A stretch of 64,000 nt of DNA from Jutongia hominis (GTDB lineage: Bacteria > Bacillota > Clostridia > Lachnospirales > Lachnospiraceae), in NCBI RefSeq assembly GCF_014384965.1, contig NZ_JACRSW010000027.1, positions 350,454-414,453 on the forward strand, read 5' to 3'. Below the pieces are notes generated by a model that saw only the letters and a list, made by a program, of their open reading frames with translations, was not told the DNA's origin and made no database searches. A program made the position numbers and the translations under genes. Shown in pieces: positions 52,615 through 61,869 of the stretch; position 1 is the first letter of the stretch, and each line of letters starts with the position of its first letter.

Positions 52615-54063
52615 ATGGTAAACAAAATATCAAAAGTGATGCTTCGACCCGCAAAATGTGGTCTGGATCTTGGTGATGGCAGTGAGCGTGCTGAATATGT
52701 TGATCAGGATTATATTTTACAGACATTAGGGCGTCCGCATCGCAATATTAATATTATGTATACATATTATCCAAAAGATAAAGAATGGCCGCAAAGGATC
52801 AGTGAAGCTTGCAAAGATATGGAAATTCATTTTCAATGGGATTATCCTTATGATGATTATTTTCCATATGAAGGCGGTATCGGAGAAGATACCAGCGGGC
52901 AACCATTTGAACAGATCCGTGATATCAGAAGACATGGACAAGATGTTACATTGACATTAACGATAGACTGTTCCTTATCTGATGAGTATTTAAGAAAGAT
53001 TGCAAGAGATCTTCGTAATTTTGGACGCATGCGACTGCGTATCAATCATGAATGTGATGGAGACTGGTTTACTCATAATCAGAGATTTTCTTATCAGGAG
53101 ATTGGCGATTTCTTTGTTCGGTTCAGTAAGATCATCAAAGAAGAGGCACCGAATATTTTGACTGTTTTTTGTGCCGGAGCTGTGATGGATCTGGATGCAG
53201 AAGAATTAAAGGTAGGACATGAAGAAGAGTTTACCGAGGCGTATCGCCAGGCAGATATCTGGTCCATGGATTGTTATCTCGCATTACATTATGGCTGGCC
53301 TTTTGATGTATGTGAAAAAGGTTCGGATTCGTATGCGGTTACTCCGGTGGAGACATTTTATCAGAGATTAAAGAAATCAGCGATTCGGTTTGCACAGCTA
53401 AATGATGGAAAAGTCAGACCGTTGGTAGTGTCTGAGTTTAATACAGATGGTGATGTGGTCGGGCCGAAACATCAGGCAGAATCGATCAAACGGTTTATTG
53501 CCCGGTTAAAAGAAGGGCATGCAGAGGAATGGTTTGGAGGATTCTCACTCTACCAGTTCAGAGACAGAGGACGACTTGGTTTAGAGATTGAAGATCCGAA
53601 TAATAAGTCGGTTGGTATTCCACAGCCATTATTAAAGGAATACAAAGAAATTTTAAAAGACGACTATTTCATGCCGCGTATGGAGACAAAAGCTGAGACA
53701 AAGCTTCCTGTTACCATGCGATGGGGCGGTGCTGAAGATGCGGAAGGAATTGCATTGGAAGTTACATTAGAAAAGAATCCGGAATTCTTTGAGATCAACT
53801 TTGAAGAGAATTTAAATCTGATGATAGAGATTAATGGTCATTGGTTTTATAAAGCAGAAGGAACTGACTGTATTGATCTGATGCCGGCTTTCTTTGATCA
53901 GGATATCAAAGAGAGAACAACGCTTTCTATCACAATGTTTGCTCCGCCGGCAAGTGGTGAGAATGATCCGTCACAGGGAGAAGACTGGATGGAAAATTAT
54001 TATTGCACGATGCATAAATTGCCTGAGCTGCGTATCCGTTACGAAGCAATTGAAGAAGTGTAA
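52615..54063 (+). CDS. Cytoplasmic clan-A-like glycoside hydrolase family protein
   Basis: A 482-residue protein with a TIM-barrel glycosidase pattern. RLRINHECDGDWF carries a likely acid/base Glu (E146), and PLVVSEFNTDG a likely nucleophile Glu (E274) at the ends of strands 4 and 7, as in GH26-like enzymes. DIWSMDCYLALHYGWPF and WFGGFSLYQFRDRG flank them. The last 120 residues form a beta-rich accessory domain. There is no signal peptide, unusual for such hydrolases. The ATG at 52615 has AAAAAGGAG 13 bases upstream, a long spacing; an ATG at 52558 lies in the predicted promoter. Substrate and family number cannot be fixed. Confidence 0.72.
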   Translation: MVNKISKVMLRPAKCGLDLGDGSERAEYVDQDYILQTLGRPHRNINIMYTYYPKDKEWPQRISEACKDMEIHFQWDYPYDDYFPYEGGIGEDTSGQPFEQIRDIRRHGQDVTLTLTIDCSLSDEYLRKIARDLRNFGRMRLRINHECDGDWFTHNQRFSYQEIGDFFVRFSKIIKEEAPNILTVFCAGAVMDLDAEELKVGHEEEFTEAYRQADIWSMDCYLALHYGWPFDVCEKGSDSYAVTPVETFYQRLKKSAIRFAQLNDGKVRPLVVSEFNTDGDVVGPKHQAESIKRFIARLKEGHAEEWFGGFSLYQFRDRGRLGLEIEDPNNKSVGIPQPLLKEYKEILKDDYFMPRMETKAETKLPVTMRWGGAEDAEGIALEVTLEKNPEFFEINFEENLNLMIEINGHWFYKAEGTDCIDLMPAFFDQDIKERTTLSITMFAPPASGENDPSQGEDWMENYYCTMHKLPELRIRYEAIEEV

Positions 54064-54226
54064 AGGTTAGGTACAGAAAATTTAGAACCCGGTATTGCAA
54101 TCATCAATGTTTTTATGCCGTGGGTTAAAAAAGATTAAGATGCCAAAAGGTCCGTATTTTGATTTTTTGACAATCTGATTTAAAAAAAAGAAACAGCATT
54201 TTAGAATGCTGAGAAAAGAGGAGCTT

Positions 54227-56110
54227 ATGAAAAATATTAGTTTTAAGGTAGTGATACCACAGATTGTTTTAGCAATCGTCTGCATTGTTTCGGCTGTATG
54301 GGGAATCCGGTCAACACAATATCTGAAAGCAGAAAGTATACAAAAATCAGAAGAAAATATTAATGCGATTCATTCGCTTGATACTTTGTCGAATGACTTT
54401 CAGATCATGCAGAAACTTCTTTTGACGCATTTCCTTACCGGTAATGAGGACGAGATCGTTGTTGTCAGAAATAAGATTGATGACACAATAAGCAATGTAG
54501 AAAAGGAAATGAAAACCTATCAGAAATATGTTACTGATCCGACAGAAAAGAAATTATATTCGGAGTTCTTAGAGAAATACAATTCTCTTCATGACCTTTA
54601 TATGAAATCTTTGAAATATAGTGAAAATGAAGAAAAATCGGATGCGATCGAGTTAGCAAACGGTGATATTTCTGATGTTGAATCTGAGATGGAAGGTATC
54701 GTTGATAATCTGATCAGTAATCGTCAGAAGTCAGCTCAGAGGTCTGCCCAGGAACAATCGAAGACATTTGATAATTCGATCGGTATGAATAATGCATTGA
54801 TTGTTATTTCAATTGTGATCAGTATTATTGCAATCATTTCATGCTATATCACGATCGTTACACCAACGAAGCGTTCTATCAAACGTTTGCGCAATATTAT
54901 CAAGAAAATAGAGAATAACCAGTGTGATCTTGGTGAAAGAATTCCGGTTCGCACAAAAGATGAAGTTGGTCAGCTCGTTATGGGTATCAACTCTATGTTA
55001 GAAACATTACAGAGTGTTATCGGTGATATTTCAGATGAATCTGTTAATTTAGATCAGGCTATTGCTAATGTGACAGAAAGTGTTGGCAATGCGAATGTAA
55101 ATTCAAGCGATGTGTCTGAAGTAATGGAACAGCTTGCAGCTTCTATGGAAGAAGTGGCAGCAACTATTTCGAATGTAGAAGACAAAGTCGAAGCAGTTGG
55201 AACAAACATTTCAGCATTTGCCGAGAAGAGCGATTCAATCATGAAATATGCCCAGACAATGCAGGAAAGAGCAGAAGGTCTTGAAAAGTCAGCAATTGAC
55301 AGTCAGAGTGTAACAGGTCAGATGACAAGTGAAATGATTGAAAAGATCAAGAATGCAATAGAAAACAGTAGAAGTGTAGAACAGATTGAAAATCTGACAA
55401 ACCAGATTCTTTCGATTTCAAGCCAGACAAACCTTCTTGCATTGAATGCATCCATTGAGGCTGCCAGAGCAGGAGAAGCCGGTAAGGGCTTTGCCGTTGT
55501 AGCAGATGAGATTCGTCAATTAGCAGACAGCAGCCGTGAGACAGCGAACAATATCCAGAAGATTAATGCTTCTGTTATTGCAGCAGTAAATGAATTAAGT
55601 GATAATTCAAATCAGATGGTAGAATATATTGATAACACGATCTTACCGGATTATGATGGCTTCGTAGATTCCGGAAGACAGTACAATCAGGATTCTATTT
55701 ATGTCAATAATGAAATGTTGATGTTTGTAAAAGAAACAGACGAGATCACACAGATCACACAGGAGCTTGTAAAATCTATTGAACAGATCACACAGGTTGT
55801 TGAAGATAGTGCACTTAGTGTAGAAGAAGCCGCTAAGGGAGCTGTTTCTCTGTCAAATGAGATTGCTAAGATCCAGCAGGATATGAATGTCAGTGGTAAT
55901 GTTGCCACGAATATGAAGAAACAGTGTGAGCGCTTCATGGATACAGATAGTGCGAATACAGTAACAGAAGACATTGCAACAAGCGAAATGGAAAGCATCC
56001 ATGAAACAGACTCTGAAGCACAGGAAGTTTCTTTAGAAACAGAAGAGGAAGCTGAGGATGCTGCTCCAACAGTTGAAGACTCTGCACAGGAACAGTCAGT
56101 AGAAGAGTAA
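54227..56110 (+). CDS. Methyl-accepting chemotaxis protein
   Basis: A 627-residue chemoreceptor. TM1 (about 7-27), an outer four-helix-type sensor domain (28-185), TM2 (about 188-212), a HAMP domain (about 213-270) and a long cytoplasmic coiled coil with the conserved tip ([20 protein letters not shown], then [14 protein letters not shown]) are clear. The C-terminus is a strongly acidic, Thr/Glu-rich tail without a CheR-docking pentapeptide. The ligand is unknown. AAAAGAGGAG supports the ATG at 54227. It implies a motile host; no other chemotaxis genes are nearby. Confidence 0.95.
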   Translation: MKNISFKVVIPQIVLAIVCIVSAVWGIRSTQYLKAESIQKSEENINAIHSLDTLSNDFQIMQKLLLTHFLTGNEDEIVVVRNKIDDTISNVEKEMKTYQKYVTDPTEKKLYSEFLEKYNSLHDLYMKSLKYSENEEKSDAIELANGDISDVESEMEGIVDNLISNRQKSAQRSAQEQSKTFDNSIGMNNALIVISIVISIIAIISCYITIVTPTKRSIKRLRNIIKKIENNQCDLGERIPVRTKDEVGQLVMGINSMLETLQSVIGDISDESVNLDQAIANVTESVGNANVNSSDVSEVMEQLAASMEEVAATISNVEDKVEAVGTNISAFAEKSDSIMKYAQTMQERAEGLEKSAIDSQSVTGQMTSEMIEKIKNAIENSRSVEQIENLTNQILSISSQTNLLALNASIEAARAGEAGKGFAVVADEIRQLADSSRETANNIQKINASVIAAVNELSDNSNQMVEYIDNTILPDYDGFVDSGRQYNQDSIYVNNEMLMFVKETDEITQITQELVKSIEQITQVVEDSALSVEEAAKGAVSLSNEIAKIQQDMNVSGNVATNMKKQCERFMDTDSANTVTEDIATSEMESIHETDSEAQEVSLETEEEAEDAAPTVEDSAQEQSVEE

Positions 56111-56201
56111 AAGACAGTAAACATAATTGCAACGCAAATAAATAAAAAGAAAATAATCTGTCAGGATATCTTTTTGTAGGATTATTTTCTGATTATCGGA
56201 A

Positions 56202-56234
56202 AGTGCAATACCCATATGGTGTATTGCACTTTTT
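56202..56234 (+). terminator. Intrinsic terminator after the chemoreceptor gene
   Basis: AGTGCAATAC and GTATTGCACT form a perfect 10-bp stem around loop CCATATGGT, followed by five T. The GTGCAA/TTGCAC arms are shared with hairpins near 38614 and 40312. The T-run leads straight into the tandem repeat. Confidence 0.85.
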
Positions 56235-56374
56235 GTCATGCAGTCATTTTATCATGCAGTCATTTTGTCATGCAGTCATTTTGTCATGCAGTCATTTTGA
56301 CATGCGGTCATTTTGTCATGCGGTCATTTTGTCATGCGGTCATTTTGTCGTGTGGTTATTTTGTCATGCGTTTA
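56231..56374 (+). repeat. Nine 16-bp tandem repeats (unit TTTTGTCATGCAGTCA)
   Basis: Nine consecutive 16-bp units without spacers. Units 1-4 read TGCAGTCA, 5-7 TGCGGTCA, and the last two are more diverged. The frame is open across the array only because of the repeat. It starts in the T-run of a terminator and could be a protein-binding array, or slippage-prone DNA. Confidence 0.93.
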
Positions 56375-56606
56375 TTTTATTTTTTATGGGTTTGATTGCC
56401 TTATTTTTTTATATTGTAAATATTTGGAATGGATGAAAGGATCAAAAACAGTCACTAATATGATTGATTTTGATTGATATGAAAGAAAATGACAAATGAA
56501 AATAAATCGAACAGACAATAAATGAATGAAAATGACGGAAAAAGAAGAAAATAACTGATTTCAGCAGATTAAATGAAAAATAATGATAGAAATTGAAAGA
56601 AAATGA

Positions 56607-56635
56607 TTGACAATGACGAAAATGTGATATATACT
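56607..56635 (+). promoter_or_regulatory. Sigma-A promoter of the fru operon
   Basis: TTGACA (56607-56612), a 17-base spacer and TATACT (56630-56635) give a near-consensus promoter 52 bases before fruR. Repeated GAAAATGA/AATGAC words overlap and precede it and could be DeoR-type operator elements. Confidence 0.85.
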
Positions 56636-56686
56636 ATAGTCAATGAATGAGAAAACTATATTTTGAAGAGAATAAGGGGGGATAAA

Positions 56687-57439
56687 ATGCTGACACAGGA
56701 ACGATATCATATGATAGAAGAGCTGGTGAATCGGAAAGGAGCTGTCACGATTACAGAATTGACGAAACAGATACCGGCTTCTGAATCAACGATACGAAGA
56801 GATTTACAGGCATTAGATGAGCTTGGTAAGGTGAAAAAAGTACATGGTGGAGCCACGGCGATCGAACAGATCTTTATTACCAATGAAGAAGATGTCAATA
56901 CAAAAAAGACTCAGAATGTTGAGGAAAAAGAAAAGATTGCAAAGTATGCAGCTTCTTTAGTCAGAGAGAATGATTTTATTTATCTGGATGCCGGAACGAC
57001 AACAGAAATGATGATTGATTATATTCCTTCGACAAACGCAGTTTTTGTTACAAATGGTATTGTACATGCGAAAAAACTGATCGCAAAAGGATTAAAAACA
57101 TATATCATCGGTGGACTGGTTAAGCCGGTTACCGAAGCTGTGATCGGAGCGGATGCTGTTAATAATATGAAGAAGCTGAATTTTACAAAATCATTTATGG
57201 GAACGAATGGTATTCATATGGATTATGGCTTTACAACGGTTGATATTGAAGAGGCCGCATTAAAGAGTGAAGCGATGAAACGAAGTTATGTCAATTTTGT
57301 TATGGCAGACCATACGAAGTTCGATAAGATGACAGCAGTTACATTTGCTGCACTGACAGGTGGTTCGATCATTACAGATGTGGTATTAAATCCCAAATAT
57401 AAAGATGCAACGATTATAAAGGAGGTGAAAGGATTATGA
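56687..57439 (+). CDS. fruR: DeoR-family repressor of the fructose operon
   Basis: A 250-residue DeoR-type regulator. The N-terminal helix-turn-helix reads LTQERYHMIEELVNRKGAV and STIRRDLQALDELGKVKKVHGG. The C-terminal sugar-phosphate sensor domain has IYLDAGTTTEMM, VFVTNGIVHA and GADAVNNM. It probably represses the operon until fructose 1-phosphate binds. The ATG at 56687 has AAGGGGGGAT upstream; an earlier in-frame start adds eight non-conserved residues. It overlaps fruK by four bases (ATGA). Confidence 0.93.
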   Translation: MLTQERYHMIEELVNRKGAVTITELTKQIPASESTIRRDLQALDELGKVKKVHGGATAIEQIFITNEEDVNTKKTQNVEEKEKIAKYAASLVRENDFIYLDAGTTTEMMIDYIPSTNAVFVTNGIVHAKKLIAKGLKTYIIGGLVKPVTEAVIGADAVNNMKKLNFTKSFMGTNGIHMDYGFTTVDIEEAALKSEAMKRSYVNFVMADHTKFDKMTAVTFAALTGGSIITDVVLNPKYKDATIIKEVKGL

Positions 57440-58338
57440 TATACACAGTAACGTTTAATCCGGCATTAGATTATATTGTACGATTAGATAAACTTTCATT
57501 AGGAGAAGTCAACCGAAGTGAATACGAAGCAGTTTATTATGGAGGAAAAGGAATTAATGTTTCCACTGTTTTAAACAATTTAGCAATTCCGTCTGTTGCA
57601 CTTGGTTTTGTAGCAGGATTTACCGGAAAGGAGATTGAAGACGGAGTAAAGAAGCTTGGCGTACAGACTGATTTTATTCATCTTCAGGATGGCATGAGTC
57701 GTATCAATGTTAAGATCAAGGCAGGAGAAGAGACGGAGATCAATGGAAAAGGTCCGCATATCAGTCAGGCTGAGCTAGAGCAGTTATATCAAAAACTCGA
57801 TCGGCTTCAAAAAGGTGACATTCTTGTATTGGCCGGTACGATTCCGGCATCGCTTCCGGCGGATATCTACGAGGTGATACTTGGCCGGTTAGAGAAGAAA
57901 GAAGTTGAGTTTGTCGTCGATGCGACAGGTGATCTTTTGAAAAATGTATTAAAATATCATCCGTTTCTGATCAAACCGAACAATCATGAACTGGGAGAAC
58001 TTTTTGGTGTTACATTGGAAAATGATCAGCAGATCGAACAATATGCACGTAAATTGCAGGATATGGGAGCACAAAATGTTTTGATCTCCATGGCGGCAGA
58101 TGGTGCCATGCTGATCACAAAAGAAGGTGAAATGTACAGGATCGGAATTGCAAAAGGAAAGACGGTTAATTCTGTAGGAGCAGGTGATTCTATGGTTGCC
58201 GGATTTTTAGCAAGTTATACAAAAGAGCAAAATTATCAGAAAGCATTAAAATATGGTACAGCAGCCGGTGGAGCTACCGCACAGTCGGAAGGTCTCGCAA
58301 CAATCGGACTTGTTGAAAAATTATATAAGTTACTTTAA
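57436..58338 (+). CDS. fruK: 1-phosphofructokinase FruK
   Basis: A 300-residue PfkB-family kinase that phosphorylates fructose 1-phosphate to fructose 1,6-bisphosphate with ATP. Motifs are IYTVTFNPALDYIVRLD, the substrate block YYGGKGINVSTVLN and the catalytic anion-hole/base motif NSVGAGDSMVAGF near the C-terminus. It is coupled to fruR by an ATGA overlap, with a strong AAAGGAGGTGAAAGG site inside the end of fruR. It handles the product of FruA. Confidence 0.96.
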   Translation: MIYTVTFNPALDYIVRLDKLSLGEVNRSEYEAVYYGGKGINVSTVLNNLAIPSVALGFVAGFTGKEIEDGVKKLGVQTDFIHLQDGMSRINVKIKAGEETEINGKGPHISQAELEQLYQKLDRLQKGDILVLAGTIPASLPADIYEVILGRLEKKEVEFVVDATGDLLKNVLKYHPFLIKPNNHELGELFGVTLENDQQIEQYARKLQDMGAQNVLISMAADGAMLITKEGEMYRIGIAKGKTVNSVGAGDSMVAGFLASYTKEQNYQKALKYGTAAGGATAQSEGLATIGLVEKLYKLL

Positions 58339-58376
58339 GCAAAAACCTGTTGTATCTGGGATAGGAGGTAAAGGCT

Positions 58377-60332
58377 ATGAGGATTACAGAGTTATTAAAG
58401 AAAGAAAGCATTGCTTTACATGTGTCGGTAGACAGCAAAGAAGCAGCCATTGATTATCTGGTTGATCTGCATGACAAAGCCGGTAATCTTTTGGATCGGG
58501 AAGGTTATAAGGCTGGCATTTTAAAAAGGGAAGAAGAGGGATCTACTGCGATTGGAGAAGGAATCGCAATTCCGCATTCTAAAAATGCTGCTGTCAAAAA
58601 GGCGGCATTAGCTGCCATGACAGTGCCGGATGGTGTAGATTATGAAGCATTAGATGGTCAGCCGTCAAATCTGTTTTTTATGATCGCTGCTCCGGAAGAT
58701 GGAGCGGATGTGCATTTGGAAGTATTATCGAGATTAAGTATTCTATTAATGGATGAGCAGTTTAGAAAAGATTTGTTAGCTGCAAAAGATATTGATGCAT
58801 TTTTGAAAGTCATTGATGAAATGGAAGCCAAAAAGTTTCCGGAAGAAACTGTAAATGAAACAGCAGCTTCAGAGAAGAATTGTGAAACTAAGAATACGTC
58901 CAATAGTAAAGATGCAACCTATAAAGTGTTAGCTGTTACGGCATGTCCGACCGGTATTGCACATACTTATATGGCAGCGGAAGCGTTAGAAAAGCAGGGC
59001 GAATTGATGGGCTATCCGTGTAAAGCAGAGACAAATGGTTCTACCGGTGCGAAAAACGTTCTGACAAAAGAAGAAATAGAAGCTTGTGATGGAATTATTG
59101 TAGCAGCAGACAAAAATGTAGAAACAGCACGTTTTGATGGGAAACCGGTATTATTTGTAAAAGTGGCAGACGGAATTCATAAACCGGAAGAACTGATCAA
59201 AAAAATCCAAAACGGTGAAGTGCCGATACACCATGAAACTGCGGAGCATAAAACAGTTGAAGAAGGTAATGACAGTATATTGCATACGATATATAAGCAT
59301 TTGATGAATGGTGTATCTCATATGCTTCCGTTTATCATTGCTGGTGGAATCATGGTTGCTCTTGGTTTTTTGCTTGATGATTACACGATTGATCCGAAAA
59401 AATTCGGTATGAATACACCGATTGCTGCGTTCTTTACAACAGTAGGCAAATCAGCGTTTAATTATATGTTACCGATTCTTGCTGCATTTATTGCTTCTTC
59501 AATCGCAGACAGACCGGGGCTTGCAGTTGGTTTTGCAGGTGGTGTGCTAGCAATGAATGGAACAAGTTTTGTAGAGCTTGCAAAAGGAAATACAACCGGA
59601 GTGAGTGGTGGTTTTCTTGCCGCACTTCTTGCCGGCTTTGTAGCAGGATATTTGGTGCTTGGGCTTGAAAAACTGACTGAAAAGTTACCAAAGAGTCTGG
59701 ATGGTATACGCCCGATGCTGATCTATCCGCTTGGCGGTATTATAGCGATTGGTCTGATCATGTGTGGCATTAATCCGGTCATGGGAATGATCAATACCGG
59801 ACTTAGCAACTGGCTTGACGGCCTGGGTGGAACATCTATGGTATTACTTGGAGCAATTCTTGGCGGTATGATGAGTATTGATTTTGGCGGTCCGTTTAAT
59901 AAAGCATCGTATGTATTTGGTACAGCTTCACTGGCACTTGGCAAATATGATATTATGGCAGCCGTTATGGTAGGCGGTATGGTACCACCGATCGCGATTG
60001 CTTTATCTACGACATTTTGTAAAAAGAAATGGTCAAAAGAAGACTGTAGAAATGGCGTTGTAAACTACATTATGGGATTGTGCTTTATCTCTGAGGGTGC
60101 GATTCCTTATGCAGCAAAAGATCCGTTACGAGTAATTCCAAGCTGTATTATCGGTTCTGCATTAGCAGGAGCGTTATCTATGGCATTTGGATGTACATTA
60201 CGCGCACCTCATGGTGGAATCTTTGTATTTCCGGTAGTTGGTCATCCATTGTTCTATATTGTGGCATTGATCGCTGGAAGTATACTTGGAGCAGTCATCT
60301 TATCTCTGTTGAAAAAGGAAGTAAAAGAGTAA
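58377..60332 (+). CDS. fruA: Fructose PTS enzyme IIABC FruA
   Basis: A 651-residue fructose-specific PTS permease that imports fructose as fructose 1-phosphate. EIIA (about 1-145) has its phospho-histidine H67 in IAIPHSKNAAV. EIIB (about 178-275) has the phospho-cysteine C190 in VTACPTGIAHTYMAAEALE. EIIC (about 300-645) is the membrane channel, with LPFIIAGGIMVALGFLL and FNKASYVFGTASLALG. ATAGGAGGT precedes the start. The domain order IIA-IIB-IIC is typical of Firmicutes FruA. Confidence 0.96.
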   Translation: MRITELLKKESIALHVSVDSKEAAIDYLVDLHDKAGNLLDREGYKAGILKREEEGSTAIGEGIAIPHSKNAAVKKAALAAMTVPDGVDYEALDGQPSNLFFMIAAPEDGADVHLEVLSRLSILLMDEQFRKDLLAAKDIDAFLKVIDEMEAKKFPEETVNETAASEKNCETKNTSNSKDATYKVLAVTACPTGIAHTYMAAEALEKQGELMGYPCKAETNGSTGAKNVLTKEEIEACDGIIVAADKNVETARFDGKPVLFVKVADGIHKPEELIKKIQNGEVPIHHETAEHKTVEEGNDSILHTIYKHLMNGVSHMLPFIIAGGIMVALGFLLDDYTIDPKKFGMNTPIAAFFTTVGKSAFNYMLPILAAFIASSIADRPGLAVGFAGGVLAMNGTSFVELAKGNTTGVSGGFLAALLAGFVAGYLVLGLEKLTEKLPKSLDGIRPMLIYPLGGIIAIGLIMCGINPVMGMINTGLSNWLDGLGGTSMVLLGAILGGMMSIDFGGPFNKASYVFGTASLALGKYDIMAAVMVGGMVPPIAIALSTTFCKKKWSKEDCRNGVVNYIMGLCFISEGAIPYAAKDPLRVIPSCIIGSALAGALSMAFGCTLRAPHGGIFVFPVVGHPLFYIVALIAGSILGAVILSLLKKEVKE

Positions 60333-60486
60333 ATATGGATCTGTTAAAATAAAAAAGAAAATAGCAGGATATTATTTAAAAATTTGCAATCGTTTTTGCA
60401 AAAAGAGAGAAGAAGACAGTAAAAAACTTTTAGTCAGAAAATATAATGTATTTTCATGAATAAACGAATAAAAGGAGGAATTGATT

Positions 60487-60750
60487 ATGGTATCAAAGAC
60501 AGTAACAATTAAAAATGAGCAGGGACTTCATATGAGACCGGCAGGTACACTTGCAAAAGAGATGGCAAAGTTTTCATCTGATATTCAGATCGTTTTAGCA
60601 GACAAAAAGATCAACGCAAAGAGTGTTATGAATATCATGGCAGCCTGCATCAAAGGTGGTACGGAAATCACATTTGAATGCAATGGAGAGGATGAACAGG
60701 CAGCTTGTGATAAGGCAGTTGAACTTGTAGAATCAGGCTTTGGTGAATAA
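60487..60750 (+). CDS. ptsH: PTS phosphocarrier protein HPr
   Basis: An 87-residue HPr. H15 in GLHMRPAG receives phosphate from enzyme I, and S46 in NAKSVMNIM is the regulatory site for HPr kinase in Gram-positives. It passes phosphate to FruA EIIA and other permeases. The ATG at 60487 is chosen; a TTG at 60481 is in frame, but AAAAGGAGGAATTG fits the former. It follows fruA by 154 bp. Enzyme I is not in the window. HPr beside the fru operon may be a dedicated or the general copy. Confidence 0.95.
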   Translation: MVSKTVTIKNEQGLHMRPAGTLAKEMAKFSSDIQIVLADKKINAKSVMNIMAACIKGGTEITFECNGEDEQAACDKAVELVESGFGE

Positions 60751-60857
60751 TGATTGCTAAAAAGGTTTATAGAAAGTTTCAAATTTACAAACTGATTTTT
60801 ACGAATATCAGCATGTAAAAAGAATGAAAAGCCGATTGAAAATGTCAATAAAATAAG

Positions 60858-60913
60858 AAAAATAAAGTCCGTGATAAGAGGGGTGATTGCATCTTATCAC
60901 GGACTTTATTTTT
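60858..60913. terminator. Bidirectional terminator between ptsH and the M15 peptidase gene
   Basis: A perfect 22-bp stem (60858-60879 with 60892-60913, core GTCCGTGATAAGA) with a 12-base loop is A-rich on the left and T-rich on the right. It can end transcription of ptsH on the plus strand and of the convergent peptidase gene on the minus strand. Confidence 0.95.
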
Positions 60914-60967
60914 GACGGAGTTTTTAGGTTATATTACTGTTGTTTTAAGATATTTTTAAGGGGGAGA

Positions 60968-61519
60968 TTAATAACCGCCGACAGAAAAATGCATATAATC
61001 CTTGCGGCTTCCCCAGATACACTGTTTGAACCCGATGGTTTTCATATATTTTTTGACATCGCTGTTTTTCTTGATCGAATATGGATTTTTGCCCGGTTTC
61101 CAAAAGCTTCCGGCTAATACTTTCCCATGATCAACCATATAATTTTCATTGGCATTAATATCAACTGCAAGACCAAGAGAATGTAATGACTTATTGGAAC
61201 CGCGCCAGTCGAATCCTCCGACATCATGGATTGGGAATTTTTCTTTTCCATGGTAGATTTTATTAAATGCTTTTTTTACTTTAGAAGCGATTGATTTATG
61301 AATATAAATGGATTTGGTTCTTGTCACTTTTTTCGATCCTTTTAAATCCCAGACTTTAAAAGTTATCTTTTTCATATGTTTTCTTGCTTTTTTATATGAA
61401 GAACATTGCTTGCGTGCTTTGCTGATCGATACCTTTGCAGATGATGTTGTACTGTTTGTTGAAAAACCAACAAATGTACAAATTAATAATAATGTAACAA
61501 TAAACCCTAATTTTTTCAT
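60968..61519 (-). CDS. Secreted M15-family D-Ala-D-Ala carboxypeptidase-like protein
   Basis: A 183-residue secreted protein and the only gene clearly on the minus strand. The signal peptide (about 1-28) is followed by a short Lys/Arg-rich region and an M15 zinc peptidase domain. Zinc ligands are H113 and D120 in SLHSLGLAVDIN and H177 in DYMHFSVGG, matching the SxHxxGxAxD and MHF motifs of VanY/M15_4 enzymes. It probably trims peptidoglycan stem peptides. AAAGGAGTTATTAC lies before the start on the minus strand. A shared terminator follows it. Confidence 0.92.
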   Translation of the reverse strand: MKKLGFIVTLLLICTFVGFSTNSTTSSAKVSISKARKQCSSYKKARKHMKKITFKVWDLKGSKKVTRTKSIYIHKSIASKVKKAFNKIYHGKEKFPIHDVGGFDWRGSNKSLHSLGLAVDINANENYMVDHGKVLAGSFWKPGKNPYSIKKNSDVKKYMKTIGFKQCIWGSRKDYMHFSVGGY

Positions 61520-61869
61520 GTAATAACTCCTTTATGTACTAAAAATCAACTCAACGAAACTTATTGTAACAAATCTGTAATAAAATTGCAATAATATATT
61601 ACAAAAATGTTACAATATTTTTTCTGCATGTAAAAAATGATATGTTTCTTATCATATATGAATATATAAAATGGAATAAAGGTGTTTATAAAAAACATGG
61701 ACTGCTTAAAAATAAAAAGGGGCAAATACTTTGTATGAAATTATTCTAATGGAATATGTAAAAATTTTAATAGGATGCACATTATTTTAATTGGAAATCT
61801 TGGAATAAGAAATGAATTGTGGTACAATATTTCATCTAAAATAAGAATGAAAATACAGGAGATGATATT
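61520..61869. other. Divergent intergenic region
   Basis: This 350-bp AT-rich gap separates the minus-strand M15 gene from the plus-strand histidine phosphatase gene. It holds the phosphatase promoter (listed separately) and, near 61563-61616, repeated TTGTAACA/TGTTACA words in both orientations that could mark the M15 promoter or an operator. No coding gene is seen. Confidence 0.55.
61800..61828 (+). promoter_or_regulatory. Promoter of the histidine phosphatase gene
   Basis: TTGGAA (61800-61805), a 17-base spacer and TACAAT (61823-61828) form a plausible sigma-A promoter 42 bases before the start. Confidence 0.65.

Larger units (their letters stand above)
56111..56686 (+). other. Intergenic region between the chemoreceptor and fruR
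   Basis: No protein-coding gene is supported in these 576 bases. They hold an 11-bp inverted repeat (AGAAAATAATC at 56148 with GATTATTTTCT at 56180), a terminator hairpin, nine 16-bp tandem repeats, an AT-rich stretch with recurring GAAAATGA words and the fruR promoter. Confidence 0.7.

Noticed and set aside
56231..56374. CRISPR array
   Set aside because: Units are contiguous 16-mers with no unique spacers and no cas genes nearby.
56203..56436. 77-codon frame over the terminator and 16-bp repeats
   Set aside because: Peptide is just the tandem repeat translated, with many Cys/His/Phe; no ribosome site.
60887..61117. Plus-strand frame opposite the M15 peptidase gene
   Set aside because: The minus-strand gene has a signal peptide, zinc motifs and a ribosome site; the plus frame starts inside a terminator.
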